Assembly: GCA_015231885.1 (NCBI GenBank)
Contig: JADGAT010000057.1
Location: forward strand, 1 to 32,807
DNA length: 32,807 nucleotides
Direction of reading: 5' to 3'
From: SAR324 cluster bacterium
GTDB taxonomy: Bacteria; SAR324; NAC60-12
Made by a program: the position numbers and the translations under genes. How positions within the stretch are numbered: the first letter of the stretch is position 1; each line of letters opens with the position of its first letter. The notes under the pieces are model-generated. The model had not been told where the DNA came from and searched no databases. It saw nothing but the letters and a program-made list of their open reading frames with translations. Positions 32,762 to 32,807 of the stretch are shown in pieces.

Positions 32762-32807
32762 AGGTATTAATTTAAAGATTATCTTCTGAAAACACACGAA
32801 TTTGTTT

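Overview
The window is a 32.8 kb, gene-dense, moderately A/T-rich piece of a bacterial chromosome, running from a truncated trkH at the left edge to a tRNA-Glu near the right edge. The organism looks like an aerobic diderm (Gram-negative) heterotroph. It has a full 2-oxoglutarate dehydrogenase operon, an OmpA/MotB-type envelope protein, a GT9 heptosyltransferase-like enzyme, a signal-peptide protein that looks like an outer-membrane barrel and ends in a terminal Phe, and mreB. I cannot assign a lineage from sequence alone. An uncultured, possibly marine proteobacterial or deltaproteobacteria-like lineage would fit, but that is a guess. I saw no insertion sequences, phage genes or CRISPR arrays.

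Region 1 (1-6852, all minus strand): sucA-sucB-lpdA, then a gene starting 3 nt after the lpdA stop, then trkH, which runs off the window. The extra gene encodes two tandem beta-carbonic-anhydrase-like domains. Each domain has lost the half of the zinc/catalytic site that the other keeps. Region 2 (7190-9572, plus strand, divergent from sucA) is a tightly overlapping three-gene unit: an N-terminally zinc-ribboned MotA/TolQ/ExbB-type channel protein and two small ExbD-like single-span proteins. Only the second of these carries the membrane aspartate expected to use the ion gradient. I know of no assigned function for this unit.

Region 3 (9675-14464, plus strand) holds an archaeal-type (PurO) IMP cyclohydrolase, a class II-like histone-deacetylase-family hydrolase, a MoxR ATPase with its DUF58 partner, and an anthranilate phosphoribosyltransferase homologue with altered PRPP and metal motifs. 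It abuts, with zero spacing, a convergent OmpA/MotB-domain protein (14465-15268). A 3-hydroxyisobutyrate-dehydrogenase-family reductase (15378-16292) diverges from that gene.

Region 4 (16303-28981, all minus strand) is a long co-directional block. In transcription order it runs: an eight-span membrane protein, infA, mreB, argS, prmC, a YedK/SRAP protein, then an envelope glycosylation cluster (GT9, DUF2079 GT-C-like, PTPS-related GT-C-like, GT2 and a secreted, C-terminally membrane-anchored beta-sandwich protein). Region 5 (29076-32761) holds a divergent folP, a B12-binding-type radical SAM protein, a putative outer-membrane barrel and tRNA-Glu(UUC) with an encoded CCA.

Several starts were moved from the longest ORF to a better-supported codon (sucA, the second ExbD-like gene, DUF58, the OmpA-like gene, the reductase, prmC, argS, folP). 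Three genes appear to use non-ATG starts: mreB (GTG), infA (TTG) and the GT2 gene (TTG).
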